From DASSKK01 sp035690495 (GTDB lineage: Bacteria > Actinomycetota > Actinomycetes > Propionibacteriales > Nocardioidaceae): DNA of 59,736 nucleotides. Location: the NCBI GenBank assembly GCA_035690495.1, contig DASSKK010000040.1, forward strand, positions 1 to 59,736, given 5' to 3'. Position 1 is the first letter of the stretch, and every line of letters starts with the position of its first letter. A program made the position numbers and the translations under genes. Below are positions 8,153-15,731 of this stretch, one piece after another. The notes under the pieces were generated by a model, which saw nothing but the letters and a program-made list of their open reading frames with translations, searched no databases and was not told the origin of the DNA.

Positions 8153-9586
8153 TCAGTCGTTGCCGGCTTCCATCGCGGCGTTGTCCAGAGCGGTTTCATC
8201 GGCTTCGCCCTCAGCCGCCGGGTTGCGGGCGATCCGCCCGTAGCCGCCGGCCTCCAGCACTCCGAGCAGGTTGCCGTGCTCGACGAGGACGTGCCCCTGG
8301 TCCTGCGGCTGGGCGGCGTAGGACTCGAGCTTGGAGCGCGAGTCGGCGATGTCGAGATTGCGCAGGGTCAGCTGGCCGATCCGGTCCGTGGGACCGAACG
8401 CGGCGTTCTCGGTGCGCTCCATCGACAGCTTGTCGGGGTGGTAGGAGAAGGCAGGGCCCGCGGTTCGCACGACTGTGTAGTCCTCCCCCCGACGCAGCCG
8501 CAGCGTCACCTCGCCGGTCACCAGGGAGGCGATCCAGCGCTGGATCGACTCGCGCGCCATCAGCGCCTGCGGGTCCAGCCAGCGTCCCTCGTAGAGCAAC
8601 CGGCCCAGCCGGCGCCCCTCAGCGTGGTAGTTAGCGATGGTGTCCTCGTTGTGGATCGCGTTGAGCAGCCGCTCGTAGACGATCCACAGCAGCGCCATCC
8701 CGGGTGCCTCGTAGACGCCCCGGGACTTGGCCTCGATCACCCGGTTCTCGATCTGGTCCGACATGCCCAGCCCGTGCCGGCCGCCGATCTCGTTGACGGT
8801 GTGCACCAGCTCGACGGGGTCGTCGTACCTCTTGCCGTCCACGGTCACCGGCCGGCCGTTCTCGAACCCGATCGTCACGTCCTCGGCGTCGATCGGCACG
8901 TCGGGGTCCCAGAACCGGACCCCCATGATCGGGTCGACCGACTCCAGCGAGACGTCGAGGTGCTCCAGCGTCTTCGCCTCGTGGGTGGCGCCCCAGATGT
9001 TCGCGTCGGTGGAGTAGGCCTTCTCCTGGCTGTGCCGGTAGGGCAGCCCCCGCTGGACGAGCCACTGGCTCATCTCGGTGCGGCCGCCGAGCTCCTCGAC
9101 GAACTCGGCATCCAGCCAGGGCTTGTAGATCAGCAGATCGGGGTTGGCCAGCAGCCCGTAGCGGTAGAACCGCTCGATGTCGTTGCCCTTGAACGTCGAT
9201 CCGTCGCCCCAGACGTCCACGCCGTCCTCGTGCATGGCACGCACCAGCAGCGTGCCGGTCACCGCGCGGCCGATCGGCGTGGTGTTGAAGTAGGCACGCC
9301 CGCCGGAGCGGATGTGGAAGGCGCCGCAGGCCAGCGCCGCGAGGCCCTCCTCGACCAGCATCCGGCGGCAGTCCACCGCACGGGCGAGCTCGGCGCCGTA
9401 CTCCAGGGCCCGGGCGGGCACACCGGAGACGTCGGGCTCGTCGTACTGGCCGATGTCGGCGGTGTAGGTGCAGGGCACGGCGCCGCGCGCGCGCATCCAC
9501 GCCACGGCCACCGAGGTGTCCAGGCCACCGGAGAACGCGATGCCCACGCGTCGTCCGACCGGCAGGGAGGTCAGGACCTTGCTCAT
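8153..9586 (-). CDS. argG: Argininosuccinate synthase, long (E. coli-like) type
   Basis: 477-aa enzyme joining citrulline and aspartate with ATP. The pyrophosphatase-type ATP loop AFSGGLDTSVAVAWM is at residues 18-32. The length and C-terminus match the long subgroup found in E. coli rather than the roughly 400-aa form of many actinobacteria. A good ribosome-binding site (AAGGAG, 4 nt) precedes ATG 9586. It follows argR by 34 bp in the arg operon. Confidence 0.97.
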   Translation of the reverse strand: MSKVLTSLPVGRRVGIAFSGGLDTSVAVAWMRARGAVPCTYTADIGQYDEPDVSGVPARALEYGAELARAVDCRRMLVEEGLAALACGAFHIRSGGRAYFNTTPIGRAVTGTLLVRAMHEDGVDVWGDGSTFKGNDIERFYRYGLLANPDLLIYKPWLDAEFVEELGGRTEMSQWLVQRGLPYRHSQEKAYSTDANIWGATHEAKTLEHLDVSLESVDPIMGVRFWDPDVPIDAEDVTIGFENGRPVTVDGKRYDDPVELVHTVNEIGGRHGLGMSDQIENRVIEAKSRGVYEAPGMALLWIVYERLLNAIHNEDTIANYHAEGRRLGRLLYEGRWLDPQALMARESIQRWIASLVTGEVTLRLRRGEDYTVVRTAGPAFSYHPDKLSMERTENAAFGPTDRIGQLTLRNLDIADSRSKLESYAAQPQDQGHVLVEHGNLLGVLEAGGYGRIARNPAAEGEADETALDNAAMEAGND

Positions 9587-9620
9587 CAGGCTCCTTAGAA
9601 GGTGCGGTGCGTCCGCGGTG

Positions 9621-10160
9621 TCAGGGTGTGGTGCTGGTCGGCTCCCCGGCGGGCAAGGGGTGCACCTTGTTCGCCAGCGCCACGAAGCGCCGCGCCAGGT
9701 CGGGCCCGCCGTCGGGTCGTCGGCTGATCACCAGGACCGTGTCGTCGCCGGCGACTGTGCCGAGCACGTCGTCGCACTCGGTCCGGTCGAATGCGGAGGC
9801 GAGGAACTGTGCCGCGCCGGGCGGGGTGCGCAGCAGCGCCAGGTTGCCCGAGGCATCTGCGGAGACCAGCAGCTCGCCGAGCAGCCGGGTCAGCCGGGTC
9901 TCGGCGGCGGAGTTGTCGGCCACGCGCGGCGTGCGGTCGGCTCCCTCGGTGGGTACGGCGTACACCAGCGCACCTGCCCCGACCCGCACCTTCACCGCCT
10001 CGAGCTCGACCAGGTCGCGCGAGAGGGTCGCCTGGGTGACGTGCAGCCCGGACTGCGCGAGCAGCTCGGCGAGCTCGGCCTGCGAGCGCACCTGGTGGCG
10101 GGTGAGCAGGTCGACGATCCGCTGGTGCCGGGCGCCCTTGGTGGTGGGTACGGCGGTCAG
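9621..10160 (-). CDS. argR: Arginine repressor, probable CTG start
   Basis: About 179-aa ArgR: an N-terminal winged helix (TKGARHQRIVDLLTRHQVRS...VTQATLSRDLVEL), then an arginine-binding/oligomerisation domain (SGNLALLRTPPGAAQFLASAFD...GTVAGDDTVLVI). It represses arginine synthesis when arginine is bound. The expected N-terminus (TAVPTTKGARHQRIV) is preceded in frame only by CTG; no ATG, GTG or TTG occurs nearby. CTG 10160 overlaps the argF stop as CTGA, and AGGACGG lies 6-8 nt upstream, so CTG is the best start. Confidence 0.9.
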   Translation of the reverse strand: MTAVPTTKGARHQRIVDLLTRHQVRSQAELAELLAQSGLHVTQATLSRDLVELEAVKVRVGAGALVYAVPTEGADRTPRVADNSAAETRLTRLLGELLVSADASGNLALLRTPPGAAQFLASAFDRTECDDVLGTVAGDDTVLVISRRPDGGPDLARRFVALANKVHPLPAGEPTSTTP

Positions 10161-11113
10161 GGCGCACCGTCCTGATGGGCGAGCAGCCAGGTGAGCAGGG
10201 CCTTCTGGGCGTGCAGCCGGTTCTCGGCCTCGTCCCACACGACACTGCGCGGACCGTCGATGACCTCTGCGGTGATCTCCTTGCCGCGGTAGGCCGGCAG
10301 GCAGTGCAGCACGATCGCGTCGGCATCCGCGCCGGACAGCAGGTCGTCGGTGACGGCGTACGGCGCCATCGTGGCCGGCCGCGCGTCCGCCTCCGACTCC
10401 TTGCCCATCGACACCCAGGTGTCGGTGACCACGACGTCGGCGCCGGACACGGCCTCGCGCGGGTCCTCCAGGTAGGTGGCCGACCCGCCGGTGTCGTGGC
10501 CGATCTCGGCGGCCCGGTCGAGCACGTCCTGGTCGGGTCGGAATCCGGACGGGCCGCTCACCCGCACGTGCATCCCTGCGGTGGCCCCGGCGAGCAGGTA
10601 GGAGTGGCTCATGTTCGAGGCGGAGTCCCCCAGGAACGCGGCCCTGAGTCCGGTCAGCCGGTCGACGCCGCCGCGATGCTCTGCGATCGTCTGCAGGTCC
10701 GCGAGCAGCTGGCAGGGGTGGAACTGGTCGGTGAGCGCATTGACCACCGGCACGCCGGCGTAGCGGGCCATCTCCTCGATGCGGCCCTGGTCGAAGGTGC
10801 GCCACACGATCGCGCTGACCTGCCTGCCCAGCACTCGCGCGGTGTCGGCGACCGACTCGCGTACGCCGACCTTCGCGAGCGTGCCGTCGATCAGCAACGG
10901 GAAGCCGCCGAGCTCGGCGATCCCAGTGGTGAACGAGACCTGCGTGCGCAGCGTCGGCTTGTCGAACAGCAGCGCCACGGTGCGGGGTCCGGCGAGCGAG
11001 CCACCGGAGATCTGCCGGGAGAAGCGGTCACGCTTGAGGGTCACCGCAAGCGACAGCACCTCGGCCTGCTCGGCAGGGCTCAGGTCGTCGTCACGCAGGA
11101 AGTGGCGTGTCAC
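10157..11113 (-). CDS. argF: Ornithine carbamoyltransferase
   Basis: 318-aa enzyme making citrulline from ornithine and carbamoyl phosphate. The ornithine-side motif HCLPAYRGKEI and the DQFHPCQ motif are intact. The carbamoyl-phosphate loop, usually STRTR, reads TLRTQ in FDKPTLRTQVSFTTGIAELGG, keeping Arg-Thr. I believe this variant also occurs in Nocardioides, but that is from memory. GTG 11113 overlaps the argD stop (GTGA), and the longer upstream frame is only the argD shadow. Confidence 0.95.
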   Translation of the reverse strand: MTRHFLRDDDLSPAEQAEVLSLAVTLKRDRFSRQISGGSLAGPRTVALLFDKPTLRTQVSFTTGIAELGGFPLLIDGTLAKVGVRESVADTARVLGRQVSAIVWRTFDQGRIEEMARYAGVPVVNALTDQFHPCQLLADLQTIAEHRGGVDRLTGLRAAFLGDSASNMSHSYLLAGATAGMHVRVSGPSGFRPDQDVLDRAAEIGHDTGGSATYLEDPREAVSGADVVVTDTWVSMGKESEADARPATMAPYAVTDDLLSGADADAIVLHCLPAYRGKEITAEVIDGPRSVVWDEAENRLHAQKALLTWLLAHQDGAP

Positions 11114-12375
11114 TGGCGTGCACCCTCGCCGGCCGCATAGGCGGCGTCCAGGATCCCGGGCCAGGCCGAGAGGAACAGGTCGGCCTGCTCGTCGGTGAGG
11201 ATCAGCGGCGGCGCGAGACGGATCCGGTTCGGCGCGCACATGTTGACGATGAAGCCCCTCTCCTGTGCCGCGGGCACCACCTTCGCGGCCACGTCCGCGT
11301 CCAGGTCGATACCGATCAGCAGGCCGGCGACGCGGATGCCGGTGACCCGCCGCTCGGCCAGCCCGGCCCCCAGCCGCGCCCCCACGTCGACGGCGCGCGC
11401 GAGCAGGTCGCCCTTCTCGATCGTGTCGATCACCGCCAGGGCCGCGGCTGCAGCGACCGGGTTGCCGCCGAACGTGGTGCCGTGGTTGCCCGGCTGAAGC
11501 AGGTCGGCGGAGGGGCCGGTGGCGATACAGGCGCCGATCGGGATGCCGCCGGCCAGGCCCTTGGCGAGCGTGACGATGTCGGGACTCACTCCGGAGGCCG
11601 AGTGGGCGAGCCAGGCGCCCGTGCGCCCCATGCCCGTCTGCACCTCGTCGAGCCACAGCAGCGCGCCGTGCTCGGTGCAGATCCGCCGGGCTTCCGGCAG
11701 GAAGTCCGGGGGCGGGATGACCACGCCTGCCTCGCCCTGGATCGGCTCGACCACCACCGCAGCGGTGTCGTCGGTGACGGCGGCAGCCAGGGCGTCGGCA
11801 TCGCCGTAGGGCACGAAGTCGACGTACCCGGGAAGCGGTTCGAAGGGCTCGCGGTAGGCGGCCTTCGCGGTCAGCGCCAGCGCGCCCATCGACCGACCGT
11901 GGAAGCTTCCCTCCATCGCCACGAGGTGGGTGCGGCCGGTGCGGCGGGTCAGCTTGAACGCCGCCTCGTTCGCCTCGGTGCCGGAGTTGGCGAAGAACAC
12001 TCTGCCGTCCCCCGCCACCCCACCCAGACCGTCCCCCGCCACCCCACCCAGACCCTTCCCCGCCACCCCACCCAGCCTTGAAGAGACCATCTCCAGCAAC
12101 CGCTCGGCGAGAGCGATCTGCGGTTCTGTCGCGAAGAAGTTCGACACGTGGCCGAGAGTGCTGAGCTGGTCGTTCACCGCGCCGACGAGCGCAGGATGGG
12201 CGTGTCCGAGCGCGTTGACCGCGATGCCCCCGAGCAGGTCCAGGTAGCGGTTGCCGTCGACGTCCCACACGTAGGCCCCTTCGCCACGCGCGAGCACCAG
12301 CTTCGGCGGGCCGAAGGCGTTCATCAGCGAGGCGGCGTACCTCTGCTTGGCATTCTCGCTAGCCGTTCCGGTCAT
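11110..12375 (-). CDS. argD: Acetylornithine aminotransferase with an internal repeat insert
   Basis: 421-aa class III PLP aminotransferase that makes N-acetylornithine. FFANSGTEANEAAFKL is the phosphate-binding region, WLDEVQTGMGRTG the aspartate region, and TLAKGLAGGIPIGA holds the PLP lysine. Between the conserved LLEMVSSRL and RVFFANSG there is an extra low-complexity stretch of about 24 residues (three times GLGGVAGD/K), encoded by a 24-bp tandem repeat. It sits in a surface loop before the PLP fold core. The ATG overlaps the stop of a small repeat-encoded frame (see 12372-12490). Confidence 0.95.
   Translation of the reverse strand: MTGTASENAKQRYAASLMNAFGPPKLVLARGEGAYVWDVDGNRYLDLLGGIAVNALGHAHPALVGAVNDQLSTLGHVSNFFATEPQIALAERLLEMVSSRLGGVAGKGLGGVAGDGLGGVAGDGRVFFANSGTEANEAAFKLTRRTGRTHLVAMEGSFHGRSMGALALTAKAAYREPFEPLPGYVDFVPYGDADALAAAVTDDTAAVVVEPIQGEAGVVIPPPDFLPEARRICTEHGALLWLDEVQTGMGRTGAWLAHSASGVSPDIVTLAKGLAGGIPIGACIATGPSADLLQPGNHGTTFGGNPVAAAAALAVIDTIEKGDLLARAVDVGARLGAGLAERRVTGIRVAGLLIGIDLDADVAAKVVPAAQERGFIVNMCAPNRIRLAPPLILTDEQADLFLSAWPGILDAAYAAGEGARQ
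12007..12078 (-). repeat. 24-bp tandem repeat, three copies, in frame in argD
   Basis: Units lie at 12007-12030, 12031-12054 and 12055-12078. The first two are identical and the third differs by a few bases at its ends. Because 24 is a multiple of three, the array adds eight residues per unit without breaking argD. Copy number could vary between strains. Confidence 0.9.
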
Positions 12376-12490
12376 GCGGGGTCCCCGCGGAAGCGCGAGC
12401 GCAGCGAGTGGTTTCGTGGGGTGCTCATGCGGGGTCCCCGCGGAAGCGCGAGCGCAGCGAGTGGTTTCGTGGGGTGCTCATGCGGGGTCC
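12372..12490 (-). repeat. 53-bp tandem duplication with two coupled 18-codon frames
   Basis: Identical 53-bp units at 12373-12425 and 12426-12478, plus a 12-bp partial copy to 12490, fill the gap between argB and argD. On the minus strand each unit forms a complete 18-codon frame (MSTPRNHSLRSRFRGDPA), at 12425-12481 and 12372-12428. The argB stop overlaps the first ATG, the two frames overlap each other, and the second overlaps argD, always as ATGA. The last residues of ArgB (DPA) are themselves part of the repeat. Confidence 0.85.
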
Positions 12491-13425
12491 TCCAGGATCA
12501 GGTCGCCGGTCGAAACGGGGCGGCTGGGAAGCACCATCGTGCCCACGCCCTCGTCGGTGAAGATCTCCAGCAGCAGTGAGTGCGGGACGCGGCCGTCGAT
12601 GATGCTGGCGCGAGGAACCCCGGAGCGGACCGCGTCCAGGCAGGCCTGCATCTTGGGCACCATGCCCGACGCCAGGGTCGGCATCATCGCGGAGAGCTCG
12701 TCGGCCTCGATCTGTCCCACGACATTCTCGCTGCTCGGCCAGTCGAGGTAGAGGCCCTCCACGTCGGTGAGCACCAGCAGCTTCTCGGCGTCCAGGGCGG
12801 CTGCCAGCGCGCCCGCCGCGGTGTCGGCGTTCACGTTGTGCACCTGGCCGTGCGCGTCGGGAGCCACCCCGGCGACCACCGGGATCCGTCCGGCGGCGAC
12901 CAGGTCGAGCACCGCTTCCGGCCGCACCTTGACGACGTCGCCGACCAGCCCGAGGTCGACCGGCTCGCCGTCGACGAGCGCGTTGGCCTTCTCGGCGGTG
13001 AACAGGCCCGCGTCCTCGCCCGACAGACCGACCGCCAGGGGTCCGTGCTGGTTGAGCAGGCCCACCAGCTCCCGGCCCACCTGGCCGACCAGCACCATCC
13101 GCACCACGTCCATCGCTTCGGGGCTGGTCACCCGCAGGCCGGCCTTGAACTCGCTGTCGATGCCGAGACGGCCGAGCATCTGCGAGATCTGCGGCCCTCC
13201 GCCGTGCACGACCACGGGATGGAGCCCGGCGTACCGCAGGAACACGATGTCCTCGGCGAAGGCCCGCTTGAGGTCGTCGTCGACCATCGCGTTGCCGCCG
13301 TACTTGATCACCACGGTCTTGCCGTGGAACTGCTCGAGCCAGGGCAGGGCCTCGGTGAGCACGGCCGCCTTGCCGAGTGCACGGGCGTGCTTCTCGCTCA
13401 GCGAAGTGTTGCGGGTCTGGGTCAT
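12478..13425 (-). CDS. argB: Acetylglutamate kinase
   Basis: 315-aa amino-acid kinase that phosphorylates N-acetylglutamate, the committed and often arginine-inhibited step. VVIKYGGNAM (ATP-binding lysine), VVHGGGPQI and NVNADTAAGALA are diagnostic. The N-terminal extension before the kinase core resembles the mobile helix of arginine-sensitive forms, so feedback inhibition is likely (inference). ATG 13425 gives MTQTRNTSLSEKHARALGKA. The C-terminal DPA is shared with the adjacent 53-bp repeat. Confidence 0.96.
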   Translation of the reverse strand: MTQTRNTSLSEKHARALGKAAVLTEALPWLEQFHGKTVVIKYGGNAMVDDDLKRAFAEDIVFLRYAGLHPVVVHGGGPQISQMLGRLGIDSEFKAGLRVTSPEAMDVVRMVLVGQVGRELVGLLNQHGPLAVGLSGEDAGLFTAEKANALVDGEPVDLGLVGDVVKVRPEAVLDLVAAGRIPVVAGVAPDAHGQVHNVNADTAAGALAAALDAEKLLVLTDVEGLYLDWPSSENVVGQIEADELSAMMPTLASGMVPKMQACLDAVRSGVPRASIIDGRVPHSLLLEIFTDEGVGTMVLPSRPVSTGDLILEDPA

Positions 13426-13442
13426 CGCGCAGTCATCGGCTC

Positions 13443-14615
13443 TCAGCTGGAGTAGGCGGAGTTCTCGTGGACGTAGGCATGCGTGAGGTCGTTGGTCCAC
13501 ACGGTCGCGCGACTGGTGCCGCTCTTCAGGTCGATCGTGACGCTCACCTCGCGGCCGGACAGGTCGACGTTCTCGGCAGGCTCGTGCGGCTCGGAGGCCT
13601 TGCAGACCCAGACCCCGTTCATCGCGACGTCCAGGTCGGCGGGGTCGAAGCGGGCGTTGGTGGTGCCGATCGAGGCGAGCACACGGCCCCAGTTCGGGTC
13701 CTTGCCGAACACAGCCGCCTTGAACAGGTTGCTGCGGGCCACCGACCGTCCGACCTCGACGGCGTCCATCTCGGTCGCGGCGCCACGCACGGTGATCGCG
13801 ATCTCGTGATCGGCGCCCTCGGCGTCGGCGAGCAGCTGCATGGCCAGCCCGGTGCACGCGTCGGTCAGCGCGTCGGTGAGCTCGGGTTCGGTGGGCACGG
13901 CCCCGGACGCTCCGCTGGCGAGCAGGCACACCGTGTCGTTGGTGGACATGCAGCCGTCGGAGTCGAGCCGGTCGAAGCTCACCGCGGTGGCCGCGCGCAA
14001 CGCACGGTCGAGCACCGCCGGCTCCGCGTGGGCGTCGGTGGTGAGCACCACCAGCATGGTGGCCAGCTGCGGCGCGAGCATTCCCGCGCCCTTGGCCATC
14101 CCGCCCACGGTCCAGGTCGTGCCGCCGGTCGAGCCCGTGGAGACCACGACCTGCTTGCTGACGGTGTCCGTGGTCATGATCGCGGCGGCGGCGTCGGGAC
14201 CGCCGTCCGTGTCGGCGGACAACTCCGCCAGCGCTTTGGCGATCCCTGCGAGCACGGTCTCCCGGTCGTTGCGCAGCCCGATCAGCCCGGTCGAGCAGAC
14301 GACCACGTCGCCCGCACCTATCCCCAGCCCCTCGGCGACGCGCTCGGCGGCGGCGTGGGTGGTGGCGAACCCCTCGGCGCCCGTGTAGCAGTTCGCGCCA
14401 CCCGAGTTCAGCACGACAGCGCGCGCCCTGCCGTCCTTGACGACCTGCTCGCTCCACAGCACGGGGTTCGCCTTGCACCGGTTCGAGGTGAACACGCAAG
14501 CGCAGGCATGCTCCGGCCCGTCGTTGACCACCAGCGCCATGTCCCGGCCACCCGAGGACTTGAGCCCGGCGACGATCCCGGACGCCCGGAACCCCTTCGC
14601 GGCGGTGACGCTCAT
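13443..14615 (-). CDS. argJ: Bifunctional glutamate N-acetyltransferase (ArgJ)
   Basis: 390-aa Ntn-like protein that recycles the acetyl group from acetylornithine to glutamate. It self-cleaves before the threonine of the ATML motif, seen here in KGAGMLAPQLATMLVVLTTDA. The stretch VVSTGSTGGTTWTVGGMAKG contains extra residues encoded by a dispersed repeat (14122-14144). ATG 14615 overlaps the argC stop (ATGA). A gap of 17 bp separates it from argB. Confidence 0.96.
   Translation of the reverse strand: MSVTAAKGFRASGIVAGLKSSGGRDMALVVNDGPEHACACVFTSNRCKANPVLWSEQVVKDGRARAVVLNSGGANCYTGAEGFATTHAAAERVAEGLGIGAGDVVVCSTGLIGLRNDRETVLAGIAKALAELSADTDGGPDAAAAIMTTDTVSKQVVVSTGSTGGTTWTVGGMAKGAGMLAPQLATMLVVLTTDAHAEPAVLDRALRAATAVSFDRLDSDGCMSTNDTVCLLASGASGAVPTEPELTDALTDACTGLAMQLLADAEGADHEIAITVRGAATEMDAVEVGRSVARSNLFKAAVFGKDPNWGRVLASIGTTNARFDPADLDVAMNGVWVCKASEPHEPAENVDLSGREVSVTIDLKSGTSRATVWTNDLTHAYVHENSAYSS
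14122..14144 (-). repeat. Dispersed 23-bp REP-like repeat inside argJ
   Basis: On the minus strand it reads GTCTCCACGGGCTCGACCGG and onward, encoding STGSTGG. It matches the copy in the CoxG gene (44235-44257) at 20 of 23 positions. The form GTCTCGAC..GCTCGACC is a common dispersed repeat in Nocardioides-type genomes (from general knowledge). Confidence 0.6.
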
Positions 14616-15637
14616 GGAGCCAGGCCCACCGTGGTCAGCCCGGTGGCCTCGGGCAACCCGAGCGCGAGGTTCAGGCACTGCACCGCGGCACCGCCCGTGC
14701 CCTTGGCCAGGTTGTCGACCGCGCCCACCGCGACCAGCCGGCCGGCGGACTCGTCGACGGTGACCTGAAGGTGCACGGCGTTGGAGCCGGTCACCGCCTT
14801 GGTCTGCGGCCACTGCCCCTCGGGGAGGAGGTGGACGAACGGCTCGTCGGCACAGGCCTTCAGGTAGGTCGCGTAGGCCTCGTCGGAACCGACTCCGGTC
14901 GGCGCGGACACCGTGGCCAGGATCCCCCGCGGCATCGGCACCATCATCGGGGTGAAGCTCACCCGCACGTCGTCGTCGGTGAGCATCCGCAGGTTCTGCA
15001 CGATCTCGGGGGTGTGCCGGTGCGTCCCTCCCACGGAGTAGGCGCTGGCGCCGCCCATCACCTCGGAGCCGATCAGGTGCGGCTTGGCCGACCGGCCGGC
15101 TCCGCTCGCGCCGGACGCGGCGACGACCACCAGCTGGCTCGCGTCAACCAGTCCCGCCCGGACCGCGGGAGCGATCGCCAGTGTCGAGACCGTCGGATAG
15201 CAGCCGGGGACGGCGATGCGGGTCGCGCCGGCCAGCTTCTCGCGCTGGCCGGGCAGCTCGGGAAGACCGTAGGGCCAGGACCCGGCGTGCGGTCCGCCGT
15301 AGACCCGCCGCCACTGCTCAGGGTCGGTGAGTCGGAAGTCCGCGCCGCAGTCGATCACGAGCACCTGCTCGGGCAGCTGCTCGGCGACGCGCGCGGACTC
15401 ACCGTGCGGCAGGGCGAGCACGACCGCGTCGTGGCCCGCAAGGACCTCGGGCGTGGTCTCCTCCAGCGTGCGTTCGACAAGCGGAAGCAGGTGGGGCTGC
15501 ACCGCGCCGAGCGGTCTGCCGGCGTTCGACCCTGCCGTCACCGCGCAGATCTCGATGTCCGGGTGGCCGAGAAGCAGGCGCAGCACCTCGCCGCCGGCGT
15601 AGCCGCTCGCACCCGCGACCGCGACCCTGTACGTCAT
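14612..15637 (-). CDS. argC: N-acetyl-gamma-glutamyl-phosphate reductase
   Basis: 341-aa NADPH-dependent reductase of arginine synthesis. The Rossmann start MTYRVAVAGASGYAGGEVLRL and the catalytic cysteine in RIAVPGCYPTVSTLA are clear, and GASGAGRSAK is conserved. The frame runs to 15733, but ATG 15637 gives the canonical N-terminus and sits 7 nt after a TATGGT -10 box, with no ribosome-binding site, so the mRNA is probably leaderless. This is the first gene of the arg operon, which runs to argH. Confidence 0.95.
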   Translation of the reverse strand: MTYRVAVAGASGYAGGEVLRLLLGHPDIEICAVTAGSNAGRPLGAVQPHLLPLVERTLEETTPEVLAGHDAVVLALPHGESARVAEQLPEQVLVIDCGADFRLTDPEQWRRVYGGPHAGSWPYGLPELPGQREKLAGATRIAVPGCYPTVSTLAIAPAVRAGLVDASQLVVVAASGASGAGRSAKPHLIGSEVMGGASAYSVGGTHRHTPEIVQNLRMLTDDDVRVSFTPMMVPMPRGILATVSAPTGVGSDEAYATYLKACADEPFVHLLPEGQWPQTKAVTGSNAVHLQVTVDESAGRLVAVGAVDNLAKGTGGAAVQCLNLALGLPEATGLTTVGLAP

Positions 15638-15644
15638 GCGCATA

Positions 15645-15674
15645 ACCATACGACATCGTGCATACATTCTGCAA
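15645..15674 (-). promoter_or_regulatory. arg operon promoter with possible ArgR half-sites
   Basis: The minus strand has TTGCAG (15669-15674), an 18-bp spacer and TATGGT (15645-15650), ending 7 nt before ATG 15637. Two TGCA half-sites 11 bp apart (in TTTGCAGAATGTATGCACG) lie in the -35 and spacer, resembling actinobacterial ARG boxes. Binding of ArgR here would block polymerase. Confidence 0.55.
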
Positions 15675-15679
15675 AGCGC

Positions 15680-15724
15680 GTGAAGGCGCGGTGAAGCCGC
15701 CGTGAAACCGCCGGCGCCCAGACT
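15680..15724 (+). promoter_or_regulatory. Three 11-bp-spaced direct repeats plus -10 box before the exporter genes
   Basis: GTGAAG occurs at 15680 and 15691, and GTGAAA at 15702, exactly 11 bp apart. Heptamer repeats at 11-bp spacing are the known binding pattern of SARP activators. CAGACT (15719-15724) follows, and 7 nt later comes ATG 15732, as in other leaderless genes here. A SARP-type regulator is encoded just beyond the exporter genes. Confidence 0.5.
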
Positions 15725-15731
15725 CTCGGAC

